A model generated the notes under the pieces. The model searched no databases. It was given only the letters and a program-made list of their open reading frames with translations, and had not been told where the DNA came from. Positions 1 to 12,589 of a stretch of DNA of 64,000 bases are shown here, piece by piece. Made by a program: the position numbers and the translations under genes. The stretch is from Arthrobotrys musiformis (Eukaryota > Ascomycota > Orbiliomycetes > Orbiliales > Orbiliaceae), in contig JAVHJL010000003.1 of assembly GCA_036971715.1 (NCBI GenBank), positions 3,286,001-3,350,000 of the forward strand, given 5' to 3'. Positions within the stretch are counted from its first letter, which is position 1. Each line of letters begins with the position of its first letter.

Positions 1-374
1 TCTCCTCCTCAGCCCTTTCCAACTCCCTACCCAGCTCCTTTAGCCGTTCCTTCTGATCATCCTCCGATACGCCTATACCCGGTAAAGAAGCGATTAGAAC
101 TTCGATTTGTTTAGTTTTTAGGACTAGGTCGCGCGCGAGTTCTTGCTGGGAGGAGCGGAAGAGGGCTGGTGGGTCGGGGGTTAGGGTTTCGTCGCGGACT
201 TTGGGTTCGTTGTGGGTTGGGGCGAAGTCGTGGTGGGTGCCGACGTAGCGGAGGGCGCAGTAGAAGATTGTGGCTAGCTGGATTTCAAGGGGGTTAGTGG
301 GTGTTTTTGAGGGGGGGGAAGGGAGGGGTTACCTGATCTATGGCATCTTGGAGTTGGGTTAGTCGGTCTGCCAT
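1..374 (-). CDS. MED21: Mediator complex subunit 21 (Med21/Srb7), partial
   Basis: Two exons on the minus strand: 374-333 encodes MADRLTQLQDAIDQ, a 55-bp intron runs 332-278 (GT...AG), and the second exon starts at 277 and leaves the window at position 1, so the C-terminus is missing. The reading continues LATIFYCALRYVGTHHDFAP, the characteristic N-terminus of fungal Med21. It then enters a charged helical stretch (LARDLVLKTKQIEVLIASLPG, then an E/R/K-rich coiled coil). Med21 is a small essential subunit of the Mediator middle module; it pairs with Med7 through a coiled coil and links transcription factors to RNA polymerase II in the nucleus. About 106 residues are visible of a family usually 140-190 long. 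The start is well supported because the first residues match the family. It is transcribed away from the gene at 3165, with a 2.8-kb spacer. Confidence 0.93.
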
Positions 375-3164
375 TGTGATGGAGGTGGGATGGGGTTCGC
401 GGGGTGATGTCGCGAGGCGATGTCGCGACGGAGTACGGTTGCACGGGTTACGTGGGTGTGGTTGGAAGAGGTTAGACGGTGTTGGATTTTGGGGGGCAAC
501 GCAGGGATTTGCTAGTGTCGTCGTTAGACAACGGTCTTGTTAGAGAGCAGTAGAAGCTTTGCGAATAGTATGGCCCACGGTTGGCTAATCCTAGGAAGAG
601 GGCCGGGGTACTGCTATGCAAGATATTTTCTGGTCTGTTGCGGGCTTTTGCCATGCTGCGCTCCCACTGAGGGTGGGTGCATAGGACGAGCTTCCTCGGT
701 GCTTATAACTTGGGATTTTGGCAGCTTGAGCCTTCTATTTCTACTGCTATGAAAGATACGGTGACTGATATGTATGAAATTCCGCATATAGCCTCGAGCT
801 TACGGTGAAAGAAACTCTCGATGATTTGTGCACTATGTTATGGGATGAACTCTGGATATCGATAACGAGACGCGGCTTTATCCTGAAACTGTGTTGCTTG
901 TGGTATTCTTTTCGCTGGCCGTGGGCTAGTTGTCGATACTTGATATCATTCTAACTAATTGTGCCACCTGTATATTTCGAGCTCATGGGCGCAAGATCAG
1001 ACACAGTAGCATTTGGTTTACGAGATAACGCAAGATAGCAGGATATTAATTTTTTGAGTGATATTAATCTTTAGCAATGGCATATCGATATAATGCCGCC
1101 TGGTTGTATTAAAGCTCGGTTCAAAGTTCCAAGTCTTGCTTCACATGCATACCTTCTGCCATCAATTGTGAGTGGATAGAAGATTGAAATCCAAGGATAT
1201 ATATACCAGGAAAAAAGTTTATATACCCGGTTCTAGGCGCTCCCTATACTGGAACTTCATAATGTTACTTTTTTTTTTTTTTGGAGTTCAGATGGTCGGC
1301 ATTTTTGGCGCGGGAGACCCATATCGGGGTTAAGCAGTACCTTCCTGATACCGTAACGGTCGTCCGATCTTGGTGTTTTAGGCAGAGGGGACGCTCTTTT
1401 GCAACAAAAACTCTCAAACTACGGTTTCTTGGAAACTTCATGCATCAATTTCGTGCCCTCATTGGGTGGGCGGCTTTCTTTCTCTCTTTCTTTCTTTTTT
1501 TTCTAACCTTCAACGATAACCCTCAACGCCCTTTTCAAAACCTTTCTTTAAAATCTAAGCTTAGATTGCGGGAGGCTACTTGAAACTGGACCATCGTTGG
1601 GTTGCCTTTTCGCTTAGATTTGACAAGGCGGAGCAGACGTCGCTCGATCATGGTGATCAAAGCAGCTTTGCAGGGGAGGGCATTCGCATTGACCCAAGGC
1701 CTTGTTAGTCCGCAAACTCTAATTAGATCACACGCCCTGCTCTCTCTTGCGTTCTTTGATTATGGCATTTGGTCTTGGTGTTCTTTGCATGCTATGCAAA
1801 CATTAGATGGCCTTGAAATTGACATAATAGAATCTTTCGAATGGGAAAAAAGGCCTCGAATTGGGGTATACAGCATCGGGATTATTTTCAAAATAATTAT
1901 TAAACACAGTACACCAATGGAAGCAATATCAGGTACGGGATTTCTAATGCATTGTCGTGGCTGTGGTCCAAGTTCGTCGCACTCCAACGCCAATGCTGGG
2001 GTTGAGAAATGCGCAACAAAAACTAACAGTTTCAACTCATGCTGCGGTTATAAAGAAGGGATTCTTGGGTACACGTACTGACTGATAAGGCAACTGCATC
2101 TTCGAGTTTTAAAAAAAAATGCAAAACGTTCTCGAATTGAAGCTTGATAGCTTCTAACGGGGCATATTAGTAATTAGCTGACATCGCATGTTCGAAGTTT
2201 GTTTCTCGCTTTCCATATCAAACCCCAGGTTCTTTCGTTTGTGGACAAAACGAACGTTTATCAAATATGGCCAAGAAACTCGTGAAATTATTCAAGATAA
2301 TTAATGCTTTTGGGGTGTTCGAAGTAGGTAGGAGGATATGTCTCTGCAGGGATTTTATATTTTCTGATTTGATCTTGGTTTCTGCGAGGTCTGGCGGTTC
2401 GTTAGTTTTCCCTTTTACACTGGGGGAAGCTTTATGGATTGGTGTCCGAATGATTGGCCTACAGAGCTTGTTCCGCCCCATGTCAACTTTGATTATATTG
2501 GTCAAACTACCAACGGTAGAACAGGGCTGTCCCTCTTCGGCACAGATCTCTTGTCAGGTATATGGGTATACATATCCACCTCTGAAATCTGGTTGGCCTA
2601 GTAATATATAAATTTAAAGATGGGTTATCCTAGCTATCAAGCGATCATATTTTCTGATGTCTTGCAGTAGAAGCGGGGTGGATCTCCCTCCTGAGTGCGC
2701 AATTGTTAAGGAACCTGTCCCCCTCATGACAGATGAAATGGCATGAATAGACAAGATCTTGGATGCGAAAGGGATTTCCTTCTTGCGACGCTCAGCAATA
2801 TAAACCACCCCGCCTAGGCTCTTTGTATTGTTACTTGCATATTTCTTTTACACATATATTCTAGAAGAAAAAAAAAGTTTTTATTCCCCGCATGGGCTCA
2901 GAGTTAAGGAGCATTGTTCGCTAAGACCTATTGCTTCTACAAAAGGAAGATCGTGATCTTTCTCATATAATTCTAGAGCAGACCACTCACAAATTGACGA
3001 CGAACTATCGGGACTGGATTTGAGATTCATGCCCTGTCCATGAATTAGTACATTAACCCCGCCTGTTCTCCTCTCTCGAAACCAGAAACAATTACAGCTC
3101 ATCCAGAAACACCGATTTAGACTGTCAAATATATTTTTAAAGCGAAAAAGAGAGATCTGCGACA
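375..3164. other. Intergenic, divergent between MED21 and the APP1-like gene
   Basis: About 2.8 kb with no gene I can support. It must hold the promoters of both flanking genes. Open stretches exist on both strands (for example 1602-2081 plus and 2218-2505 minus), but they overlap each other, lack recognisable motifs and have no credible splice links. A T-run sits near 1268-1281. No tRNA or transposon ends were seen. Confidence 0.6.
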
Positions 3165-4566
3165 ATGTTTCCTCAAAATCTACTTCAAGCAGCAGCTATT
3201 GCAGCTGTAGCTTCATCGGCTCTCGCAAGCCCGGTCCAAATGGTACCAAGGGATGATGACCCTATTCAGGTGGTACCAAGGGATCCAGTCGAGAACCTGC
3301 CTCGAGGCCTACCACTCGTCACCGACGAAGTCCTTCTCATGGATTCTCCAGCCTTCAGAGACGGTGAAACTGGGTGGACAGCTTCTGTTCGAATGTTTAC
3401 ATATGTCCGCCAGATAAAATCAACGCTAGCATCGGCCGCTATAAAGACTGCTATTGAGGCTTTTGGGGTCGAAGTTGGGAATAAGGCAGAGAACCTATTT
3501 GAGAGATCGAGGCTTTTCCTTGCTATTCCTCGGAAGGGGATTGAAGTTGATCTTGAAATTCAGGGCTGTGATTCTACCCGTGTAGGCTCTACTGCGGCTA
3601 GTGGGTTGATGGAGAGGAATGCCGGGATTGGATCCTGCCGTGGTGGCGTGGAGGGAGGGCGGAAGATGACTGCGTTTGCGCCTGGGTTCTTTAAAAGAAG
3701 GGGGTTCGAAGGGACCCTTTTCCCATCTCTTCCTGATGGCTGGGCTATTGTTTCAGGTTCGTATAGGATGTTTACTTTCTATCATACACTGCACTTCAAG
3801 CTTTTGTCCAGACATGCATAGTGATGTACTGCGCAGCTTACTAATTGAAATTAAATACATAGACGTCGATGATACAATCAAGGTGTCCAATGTTCTAGAC
3901 AAGAAGAAGCAAATCCAATCTCTCTTCCTTGACGAACACGAGGCTGTCGAGGGGATGCCACAATTATACGATATGTTAGATGCAAAGCTCAACCCGGCGT
4001 GGTTCTACCTGACAGGATCTCCGTATCAGCTTTATCCCACCCTCAGGCAGTTTATCATCGACGGGTATCCCACGGGCCCTCTGCTCATGAAGAATCTTAC
4101 GTTCACGAATATCAAGGATACGATCGAATATATCAGCAAAGAGGAAACATTGGGAGGCTACAAGGTCGAGCAGTTGGAAAAGCTCCAGGGCTACTACCCG
4201 GAAAAGAAATTCATTACAATCGGCGATAGCACCCAGTACGATCCAGAGGCTTATGCTGAATTGTAAGTTTCCAACCCAACATTTATATGACTGTGTAGCA
4301 TCGCGCGCATGCATCGTGGACAGAAACGGAATCGTTTTTTTGTTGTTGTTCGTTCTTTCTTTTGCTAACGGCTATTGGTTTTGTTTAGTGCTCGCCGCTA
4401 TCCGGATGTCGTTCAATGTATCTGGATTAGAAAGGTCGATGGCGCAGACAACAGCCATCAGCGATTCGAGGAGGCTTTCAAAGGCGTTCCGGAGGAGAAG
4501 TGGCTGGTGTTTGAAGACGCATGGGATGTGATGCCTTGGGATGTCGCGGATGGAAAATGCAAATGA
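3165..4566 (+). CDS. APP1-type phosphatidate phosphatase domain protein with signal peptide
   Basis: Three exons: 3165-3756, 3863-4262 and 4389-4566, encoding 389 residues. Introns of 106 and 126 bp are GT-AG, and phases fit exactly across both joins. Residues 1-21 form a classical signal peptide ending ALA. Splicing of exon 1 to exon 2 creates AIVSDVDDTIKVSNVL at residues 195-210: the DxDDT motif (D198, D200, T202) that carries the catalytic aspartates of the APP1/DUF2183 phosphatase domain in the HAD superfamily. Downstream are YLTGSPYQLYP, KKFITIGDSTQYDPEAY and QCIWIRKVDG, matching later conserved blocks of that domain. The family dephosphorylates phosphatidic acid to diacylglycerol; yeast App1 acts at actin patches. 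The signal peptide here implies a secreted, vacuolar or ER-lumen enzyme, as in other fungal paralogues, so the substrate is uncertain. Just after the signal peptide VPRD occurs twice, from a direct DNA repeat at about 3241 and 3273. The start is favoured by the signal peptide. Confidence 0.85.
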
Positions 4567-6760
4567 ACGGTGAATGAGTGACATCGAGGGCTTTGCGGCT
4601 TCAACGTCATATCAGAAAGCTTACCAATGAGGTTGGCTGCCGCTTTCGTTCCTGTAAATTTTCGGACCCATGATACCACTGCTCGCGTATATACCACCAC
4701 CTCCCTCTTATAATATATACCCAAAATTTTGTACATAGCTATAGACTTGTTGCGCCTCTGATCGATCGTTTGTGTATATGTTATTTCTTTTCTCAAGGCC
4801 GGATAAAAATGATAATATTAATATCGATACCCCCAATATCAAAATCCTGAACGCCGTGACTTTCCTCTGTATATATCAGCTATGGCAAGATCGAGTCAGT
4901 CCAACATGGCGCTAAGCCGGTCCCAGCTCCATGGAAGCAATATCGAGCCTAACCACAGTCGGGATTCGAAAGCAATGAGTGCTTTGGAATCCGTGCCGCT
5001 AGCCAGCTGTAGCTCATGACCACGCCGAAAGAAAATTGATGATATAGATCCAACAATCTAGAATGGCAGTACATCGGCGTCGACAAGGCTGTATCAAGTT
5101 GGATATTCCGCATGTAGACAAGATAGGCGACGCTAGGCTACTTACCATACTAGCCGTATGTTGCATGTTGGTATAAGTGCGAACGCAGCTACCAACAGGA
5201 AAAACGCCCGCCGTTGCTTTGCATTGGGGCTCGTGATCCGATTGAAATCTCGATATCGGTATCAATTGGGATTTGATATGTTGGATTGGAGGGGGCCGCA
5301 ATGAACAATTCTCGGAGCGGCGTGCCATCCGTACTTGCCTGCCAGCGTGCCCCATATGCCATGTGATGGAATCCGGATTCATCGCAATATTAACGACCAA
5401 TAGATATGCCTTCTGGCTGGAAGATATGATATCAATAGCTAGGTACGAGCTTAAGCTCCATGTATACGTATAATTGATATTGCTGATATTGCTTCCGTGC
5501 GTGGCCGCCATGAATGTATAGGTGGACGAACGGATTGAATGAGTAATAAAAAGGGGCACTGGGAAGAATGCCTGTTATAGTGTATTTGTTCGTTAGCTTA
5601 AACTCGTCCCAGCATGATCATCGGCGAGGAATGCAAGAGGCTATTAGAAACTATCACAAGATTGCTGTGCCTGGCCTCCCAATATTGCGAACTGGAGGGA
5701 ACTATCGTTACCCGCGGCTCCTTGACACAAACCGACCCATTCCTTCAGAGCCTCCTCCTCATCGATGATCTATTATCGAGGCTCCTCCCCGCGCCCGCCA
5801 TCTGATCAACTGCTTCTTCATTTTCTTAGTCCAGGCTTCCCATTTGCGGCAATATAAATCGTCTACCCCAAATGCAGGGTCCCAACTAAACCTTGTGCAA
5901 CACATTCCGGCCTCCTGTCTACAGGCCCCCACCTCTTTACCACCAGCCCGTCCCATCCATAACCAAATCCTGCAAACGGTAACAATCTAGCCATTTGAAT
6001 TCTTTTTCCATCCCTCACACACACACACACACGAGACCCGCAAAAAGTCAGTAGTCGTGACCCCAAGAAAAATTAGGTGTTGGATGCCTGGTATTGCGAT
6101 TCAGTTGTGCGATATCTTTGATATCTAACGTCGAGTGATGTCTAGACTGGAAGGCGGGGAGGGCAAAAAGAATGAGTATGGCTGATAATCCGCCACCCAC
6201 CGCCTGAATTCTTTTTACCATCCCCTCCCCCCCCAGTTGTAATTCTACGGATGTCTCGATTTCGAGGTTCTTTCATTCTTGCGCCTTGATATATTCGATC
6301 ATACCCGTCTGCGTTCAGGAGAAGAGTATCTTAAAAAGGCCCGTGGGTATGAAGATTTCACGAAGGGGTTTTAACCAAGCTATATCATCAGAAGCCCGGT
6401 CTTCGAGTTCATACCTACGTTCTTTTTTTTCAGTCTACTATTCTCGGGGAGATAGAAGACTTTTTTCTTCTTCTTATTGTTTCTTCTTAAAATCACAAGT
6501 TACCTTGATCCGGTACATTTCTTCTTTTTTAAATTAAAGATATCACATATCATTTAATTTTAAAAACGACCCAAGAGGTCTCGATATAGGTCTCTGTCTA
6601 CAGTATCTATACCAGCTCGAGATCAATCACAATCCTACCTGTAGAACATCACGGACCCGGATATTAGCCAAGGCATCTGTATCACATTGCATACCTTTGC
6701 CAAATATTAAAATATACCCTCCAGATTCATACACCCCACAAGATAGTACCAAGGGAAACA
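4567..6760. other. Intergenic spacer
   Basis: About 2.2 kb between two plus-strand genes, holding the 3' end of the phosphatase gene and the promoter of the gene at 6761. A 181-residue open frame at 5559-5014 (minus) shows no domain, signal or splice support, and I treat it as chance. A short CA run lies near 6019-6031. Nothing else is evident. Confidence 0.55.
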
Positions 6761-7628
6761 ATGGCTTCAAACGGTTCCCCACCCACGGGACTCACGTCTC
6801 TAACATCCCTAGCAACATCCCTCGGTGACATCCCCATCCCGCGATCAAAGCCTCCAACAAAATACACTCAACGCCCCTCCCGCCTGACTAAAGCCCAACC
6901 CGCAAACTTAAAGATCACAACCCGGTCGATACCGGTATCTTCGGCATGCGAGCTACCGAAGACCCGCATCCTCCCCACCGCTCGGAATATTTCTATATTC
7001 TCGACGTTGGGGACCGCGTGTATCATCGCTTGCATTGCGTTGGTACTGATGAAGAATGTTAGTATGTGGGTCACCCTCGCGGCTAGTTTCTGCGGAGTGC
7101 TCGGTGCGGCGCTGTATATCGAGGTAGCGCTGCTGGTCAGTGCGAGGTTTAGGTGTAAGATCTTGGATGAAGAGTGTTCGATTGCAGATATGATTGAATC
7201 GAAGCAGGAGAGGAGAAAGAAGGGGCTATCGTGGGATTTGAGGGGTATTGGGAGGAAAAGCAGCGAGGAAGGGCAAGGCAGCTGTGAGAAGCTTGGAAGT
7301 TCTGTTGAGGAGCGTAGGAATTGTAAGTATACTAGTACCCATCTGGATCCAAACTTGTGATTTGAGAGACCTGCATTGCATGATATCGATTCGCTATGTG
7401 CTTGCTTGGGATTTTGAGTTTATAGGTTCAAAGAAAGCTAACAAGGGTGTATATTGTTCAACGATAGCTGTAGCGAATCAAGGCTTGAAAGGTGGCCAGA
7501 CGTCCATGATAAGCATAAATGAGGAGACTGAGGCTGAGGACGACTACGACGAGAAGGACGTGACCTTCGAGGTGGCGATTCAGAAACCCATACCCGTTGC
7601 GACCTCACTACCGGTGCATAGAGTATGA
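6761..7628 (+). CDS. Small membrane protein, unknown function
   Basis: Exon 1 is 6761-7322 and ends at a strong donor (GTAAGT). Two in-frame acceptors are possible. One, at 7467, is preceded by a good branch point (GCTAAC near 7438) and gives 240 residues; the other, at 7425, gives 254. I prefer the first. The protein starts with a Ser/Thr/Pro-rich cytosolic-looking stretch (residues 1-75). Two hydrophobic segments follow at about 78-97 (FSTLGTACIIACIALVLM) and 101-126 (MWVTLAASFCGVLGAALYIE). The tail is basic then acidic (QERRKKG, later EETEAEDDYDEKD). This suggests a hairpin membrane protein with both ends on the same side. I do not recognise the family. The ATG follows an A-rich context (GGGAAACAATGG), and no earlier in-frame ATG is evident. 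Confidence 0.6.
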
Positions 7629-10600
7629 TTTCGCCACTGTCATCCTATTCGACGAGGCCTTGAAAACCACTCTCTAGAAACCCCGCTCGCCTCCGCATTT
7701 TACGACTTGACAAATTAGTAATTGTCTTTGATTGATGTTCTTGGTTTTTTTTCGATTTTTTAACTTTTTTTGCTGCACAATACCCTGGGTATCGGTTATC
7801 AAGGGTTCTGCATATGTCTCTCCTTCGAAGCTTCTCTCCGCTTTCTAATTTTTGTGTTTCTACGGCGTTATATGGATGTATTTACCAGGAAAGGATATAT
7901 CACTTTTTGAATCAGAGTCTCTTGACGCATGATATAATACGCGGACATTGTCCCGTCCCTAGGCTAGGCTCCCCAATCACGACATGGGCTCCCTCTTAGC
8001 TCCAGAGTCTAGAAGCCACTTCCACAATTATTGGCCTGTCAATATGATACGAGATAATATGATACGATATCTAGAAATACAGGTCTCAGACAAGTTCGTG
8101 ATAAAGGCTGTGCCTACTATTGGAACGCGCGGTTACCACGGTTCCATTGGATTAGACACGCACGGAGGGAATGCTAGAGCGCCGCCGATCTTTACAGCCA
8201 ATACGTGGCTGCATTATGGCGAAGATATTTCGAGAAATGAGGGGGTGGATATCATTGATTGCTTTTCTGTGAGAGGTTTTCGATTGACGCCCGTGGCGTG
8301 AGGTTTCTTTACGAGGACTAGTTCTTACTTTTGAGTCCGAGCGCGATGTAGTTATCATCTTTAGGCAGATGGATAGTTAGTCTTAATCAGGACTTGAGTT
8401 CGTCTTTGATGTTGATTTGCGGGTGTATACTTGATGCCCGCAATAGATGTTCAAGCTAGGGTTCAATTGTAGTCTATCGCTAATTCTATATACAAGTATC
8501 GATCTATTGTTAGATCTTGGGATAACCAAATTAGCATGTTACTATTCCGTAGTACTAGCTAATTTGAGTAGTAAAATCCTAGTATACGCAAATGCAGATT
8601 AACATCCCAGCTACTAGATTTCAAATTCTACTAAGCTAAAGATAACTAACGAATTCAAATCGCCCGAATATGCAAATTAGTGTAAAATATGTGATATCAA
8701 ATTTTCCAACACAAAAGTGCATAGCTTCTCGCTCAAATCTACCACAAAAGCCCACCGGCCACCACCTCCTCTCGACTGCCGACGCCTCTCAGCCACTCAA
8801 TACCAAATATCTCAGGTCGACGTCTCTACGTACATGATACATGCGTCTGCATACATCTTACATGCGTTAGCTGGACAGTACAGTTCACCCCAAGAGAAAA
8901 AAAATAATAAAAAATACCAAGAGAAGAAGTTCTGGGAAAAAAAACTTGCGTTGGCCATGAATGAGTAAAGCTGCAAGTCCACGTCCGAGGCAGAAAAAAA
9001 AAAGAACACAAAGTTGCCTAAACCAAACCTAGAAGAAGTCCGGGAAGCGGGGACCGGTACCATGACCCTTGCATCATGCGATTTTTTTTTCAAGATATAC
9101 GAAGTACTTACCATCTGGGTGGGTTTTGCCTGACCTTCGGAGAATAAGTTTTCGTTGGCTGGTGCTGTGAGTGCATACATGAGCATGACTTGGCCGGCCA
9201 CTCGGTGCAACTCAGAAAGCCCTTCCAGAATACCACACTGCGCTATTTCGCCTGGATATCCCAGTTCCAACTTCAAAGACATACATACATGAACATACTA
9301 TGTAATGTCATGTACGGCAAGACCTGCCCTTCCTTCTGGCCCCCCCTTCCCCAATCAAAGTTATCGCAATTAATTCTAGACGCCCTGAAGCCTTTTCGAC
9401 AATTCTGTGGTTCAGGGCGTCGAGAGGCATTTCGAAACCTGAAACTGCCAACACATAAAACCACTCTCGCCATGTTTTTAGGGTCCCCATCGCAGTCGGG
9501 CTGGGCTGGTGGATTCCTATTGGCTTCCCTGACTTTTAGACCAATCGCCTGGAGGACTTCAACAAACCCCTCTCACTAGACCAAAAATAGCCGGAGGGAC
9601 TCGCTGTGAGCTGTCCCTCTCACGTGACGAACGCTTACCTTTTTACGTGGCTCCAGAAGGTCTTTTTTGAGGGGTAAGTGAGCATGAAGCAGGATTATTT
9701 TTGGTCGCGCTGTGTCATGTCATGCTGTGTACTGTGTATGTACTGCACTCCAGATCTAAGATCTAAAGGTACCAAGGTGCCAGTCTGCCGGCTCGAGCTC
9801 GAGGCTTTGAGTTTTTTTCTCTTGAGTTGAAACGAAAGGAAGTTATACGCGGACAGGGCGAACACCCATCGAGCGCTGTCGCCTTCGAGCCTTCGAAGTG
9901 AGCGCAGTTCAATCGAAGGAACCCACCAGCCGAATTCCGAGTTCCTATCTAATGTACTCTGTAGCCTTCCCTTTCACATCACGTTAAGGGGATTAATCGA
10001 AGCGGGAGAAGACGAATCAGATAACTGAACGACCACGTCAAACTAGAAACGCCCAAAGATGAAATCTCTACTAATTCTCATGAGGGAAAGTCTTTGATGG
10101 ATCAGGAAAAGACAAACAATGAAAAAAAAGGGAACCCCGTCAATTGCAACAGCCACGCCAGCGGAGCGGGAGGCTGGCGAAACGGCCCACCCCGTAAGTT
10201 AATTCCGAGGAAAGAGATGATCGTATTTTGGGTATGCGCTGTACCTCAGACAACTCGAAAATATCTCGGGAGATACGTCGCAGGTGTCGTGCCTGATGAA
10301 GTCGTGTGCTTTGACACTAGTTCGTTTTGGAGCTAGAGCTCCAGCTCGACCCCCCCCTACCCCTCCTCGAGCTCTGGTGGGTGTAGTGTTCGCGGTGGTG
10401 GTTGGTACGTACCTTTTTTTTCGCATTGAGAACGTGGATTCTGGTATTCAATGCTGAATTGGGCGGGTCCCTTCATCCCTGTGACATGGGTCTCCCGTTG
10501 GTCTAAACGATGCGCTGTGTTACAGCACATGCATTTTTCTTCCTATACCAGATTGAAAATGGTATAGCGTTCCGCATCGACAATTAAGACATGATTGTGA

Positions 10601-10991
10601 TCTGTCAAATGGCTTCGCTGGTCCTGCGCTAGCCAACTAAGCGGCGGGCCAAACAGCTAGCTAGTCGAACTTTGCTGGCTGCAGATTGCTGAATGAGGGA
10701 GCGATTTTGCCAACCTCAACCATTGCGCATGGGGCTATTCTAGGTAATACCAGCAATAAACGATATCAAAAAAATTTGAAAAATCTCAAAGTCGGAAATG
10801 TGTATATAATCTCCTGGATATCCAGCTTCAGTCCCAATCTTTCTTCTCATCATCAGCTCACAAAGCAAACAACAAAGCAATCAATCCAAACAATCAAAAG
10901 ATCTTCTGCGAAGAACTATCCAACCTTCCTCAACTCTTCAATTTACAATCAACTTTTTAGTTTTTTAAACTACCCTTCCACTCAAACCAAA
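7629..10991. other. Intergenic spacer
   Basis: About 3.4 kb. It contains the terminator region of the membrane-protein gene and a long upstream region of the small gene at 10992. Open frames at 8812-9282 (minus) and 9190-9579 (plus) overlap one another and show no motif, so I reject them. No RNA gene seen. Confidence 0.55.
10803..10809 (+). promoter_or_regulatory. TATA box of the small lysine-rich gene
   Basis: TATATAA lies 183 bp upstream of the ATG at 10992. It is followed by a leader rich in CAA, TC and CT, typical of highly expressed filamentous-fungal genes. This supports transcription starting roughly 30-120 bp downstream and helps choose the ATG at 10992 over in-frame codons upstream. 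Confidence 0.55.
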
Positions 10992-11333
10992 ATGTCTGCT
11001 CAATTCCAATCCTCCTCCTCCACCAACGCCGACGGCACCAGGACCTACATCGACCGTCACGGTGATACCGTCCAGGAATCCGCTGGCTCAACCCTCATCT
11101 ACCGCGGTCTCGCTGCCGCCGGCGGTGACGGTTTCCGCTCCGAATCTGAGGAATCCGGCTCTGAGGAAGAATACCACCACCACCCACAGGGAACCGTCTA
11201 CCTCCCACAAGGCTCAGAGAAGAAGTCGAAGTCCAAGAAGGAAAAGAAGGAGAAGAAGGAGAAGAAGTCCAAGAAGACCCGATCCGGTTCCTCCTCCTCC
11301 GGCCACGCCTGCACTTGCAGCCACAGCCACTAA
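10992..11333 (+). CDS. Small Lys-rich hydrophilic protein with Cys/His tail, unknown function
   Basis: A single exon encodes 113 residues. The frame is open further upstream (to 10686), but the TATA box and A/C-rich leader in that stretch argue that translation starts at 10992 (ACCAAAATGTC, a good fungal start context). Order along the chain: Ser-rich N-terminus; a short ordered-looking stretch (TRTYIDRHGDTVQ, STLIYRGLAA); an acidic Ser/Glu run with HHH; a lysine block of repeated KEKK at about residues 76-96; and a C-terminal SSSSGHACTCSHSH. The CxC plus HxH tail could bind a metal ion, which is inference only. It looks like a disordered, abundant, possibly stress-related protein. I do not recognise the family. 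Confidence 0.65.
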   Translation: MSAQFQSSSSTNADGTRTYIDRHGDTVQESAGSTLIYRGLAAAGGDGFRSESEESGSEEEYHHHPQGTVYLPQGSEKKSKSKKEKKEKKEKKSKKTRSGSSSSGHACTCSHSH

Positions 11334-12589
11334 ATATCCTTAATAATCAATCCAAAAAGGGAGAACCTATTCCTTGGTTACCATAAGGGAAAAGACTCCT
11401 GAAGGATGGAGTAGAGATATAAACTGGTTTATCCTCTATTCCATTCGCTGAATCTTCTCTACTACTGGGATTTTTTCGGAGTTTCTTTTACACTTTTCTT
11501 GCAAAGGAGTTTCTTCTTCTTCCCCCTTCACTTTCCTTTCTATTAGACGACAGATTTTTCAGGATGAAAGAAAATTCTGAGATATGGATTGGCGATTCGG
11601 AATGACTCTCCAGATCACAGCATGGAGTTTCACAAAGAATAGTCTTACCCATTACCCTCAGAACCAAAAAAACTTGGAAAACACCCCCCACACCCAATTT
11701 TTTAAACCATCGGATTCAGAAGAAGAGAGTGCTGGCTAGTACTCCTCCCTTCTCCCTCCGACATCCACTCCTTTTTTTCACTTCTATATAAATTTACCGA
11801 CAAACGACACAAAAAAAAATCAGGATTTTTCAACGGGGAAACGGAACGGTGTTCTATTCGGTCTTAAACTTAACTTTGGTTTTTTTCTATTTATTTCTTT
11901 GGAATGGGAATATGGCTTTTGTTTTTGTGAAACGGGGTTTCTTTCTTATATACTTTTTTTTCCTTGGCCCAGATTGGATTTTATCTTATCGATCACCACA
12001 TTCACTCGAGTCTTTTACAAAGTGTAACACCACAGATGTATACTTAGAGTAGAACCCTAGTCTAGACATTTACTTTTGCAGGGAAGGAGAAATAGAAAAA
12101 GTAAGAAACGGGGTTTTTACCCGTTTTTTTCATTAAAAAAAAAAAAACTTTGATCCTTTTTTGAGTAAAATACATTAGGAGTGAATGAATACTTATGAAG
12201 CTAACAATCGGAAAGGAAAACCAGCTGAATTCATAAAGAGAATTGAGAGATAAAGGTAGGAGGCTGTTGAGCAAACATTGGTAGGAAAAGACGGCAAAAG
12301 TAGTCGATTCTCCATCCATGCAAGGAAAGTAAAAGGTCTGAATGAAATACATGAATTGAACGCCCATGAAAAGGGATGACACGCCGTTAACGCCAGTATC
12401 AAGGTACGCAGCAGGAAGATGTTAAATAACAAAAGAAAGGTATGTAGGGCTCACAGAATGGTTGGCAGGAAGAGGAGTGTAGAGGGGAGTATTCAGCATT
12501 AAGTAGTTAGGCGTTTTCTGGAGCGTTGGATTAGTGTGGCGGATATTCCCTTTTAACGTATATGTGTAGCGTGAAGAGGAAGCCTCATA
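11334..12589. other. Convergent intergenic region
   Basis: About 1.25 kb between convergent genes, AT-rich with many T and A runs. It must contain the two 3' untranslated regions. I see no gene; open frames here are poly-F/S low-complexity translations of T-rich DNA. Confidence 0.55.

Noticed and set aside
1602..2505. Opposed open frames of 91-159 codons
   Set aside because: Plus and minus frames overlap, neither has motif or splice support.
5014..5559. 181-codon minus-strand open frame
   Set aside because: No domain, signal peptide, codon pattern or splice partners; the composition looks random.
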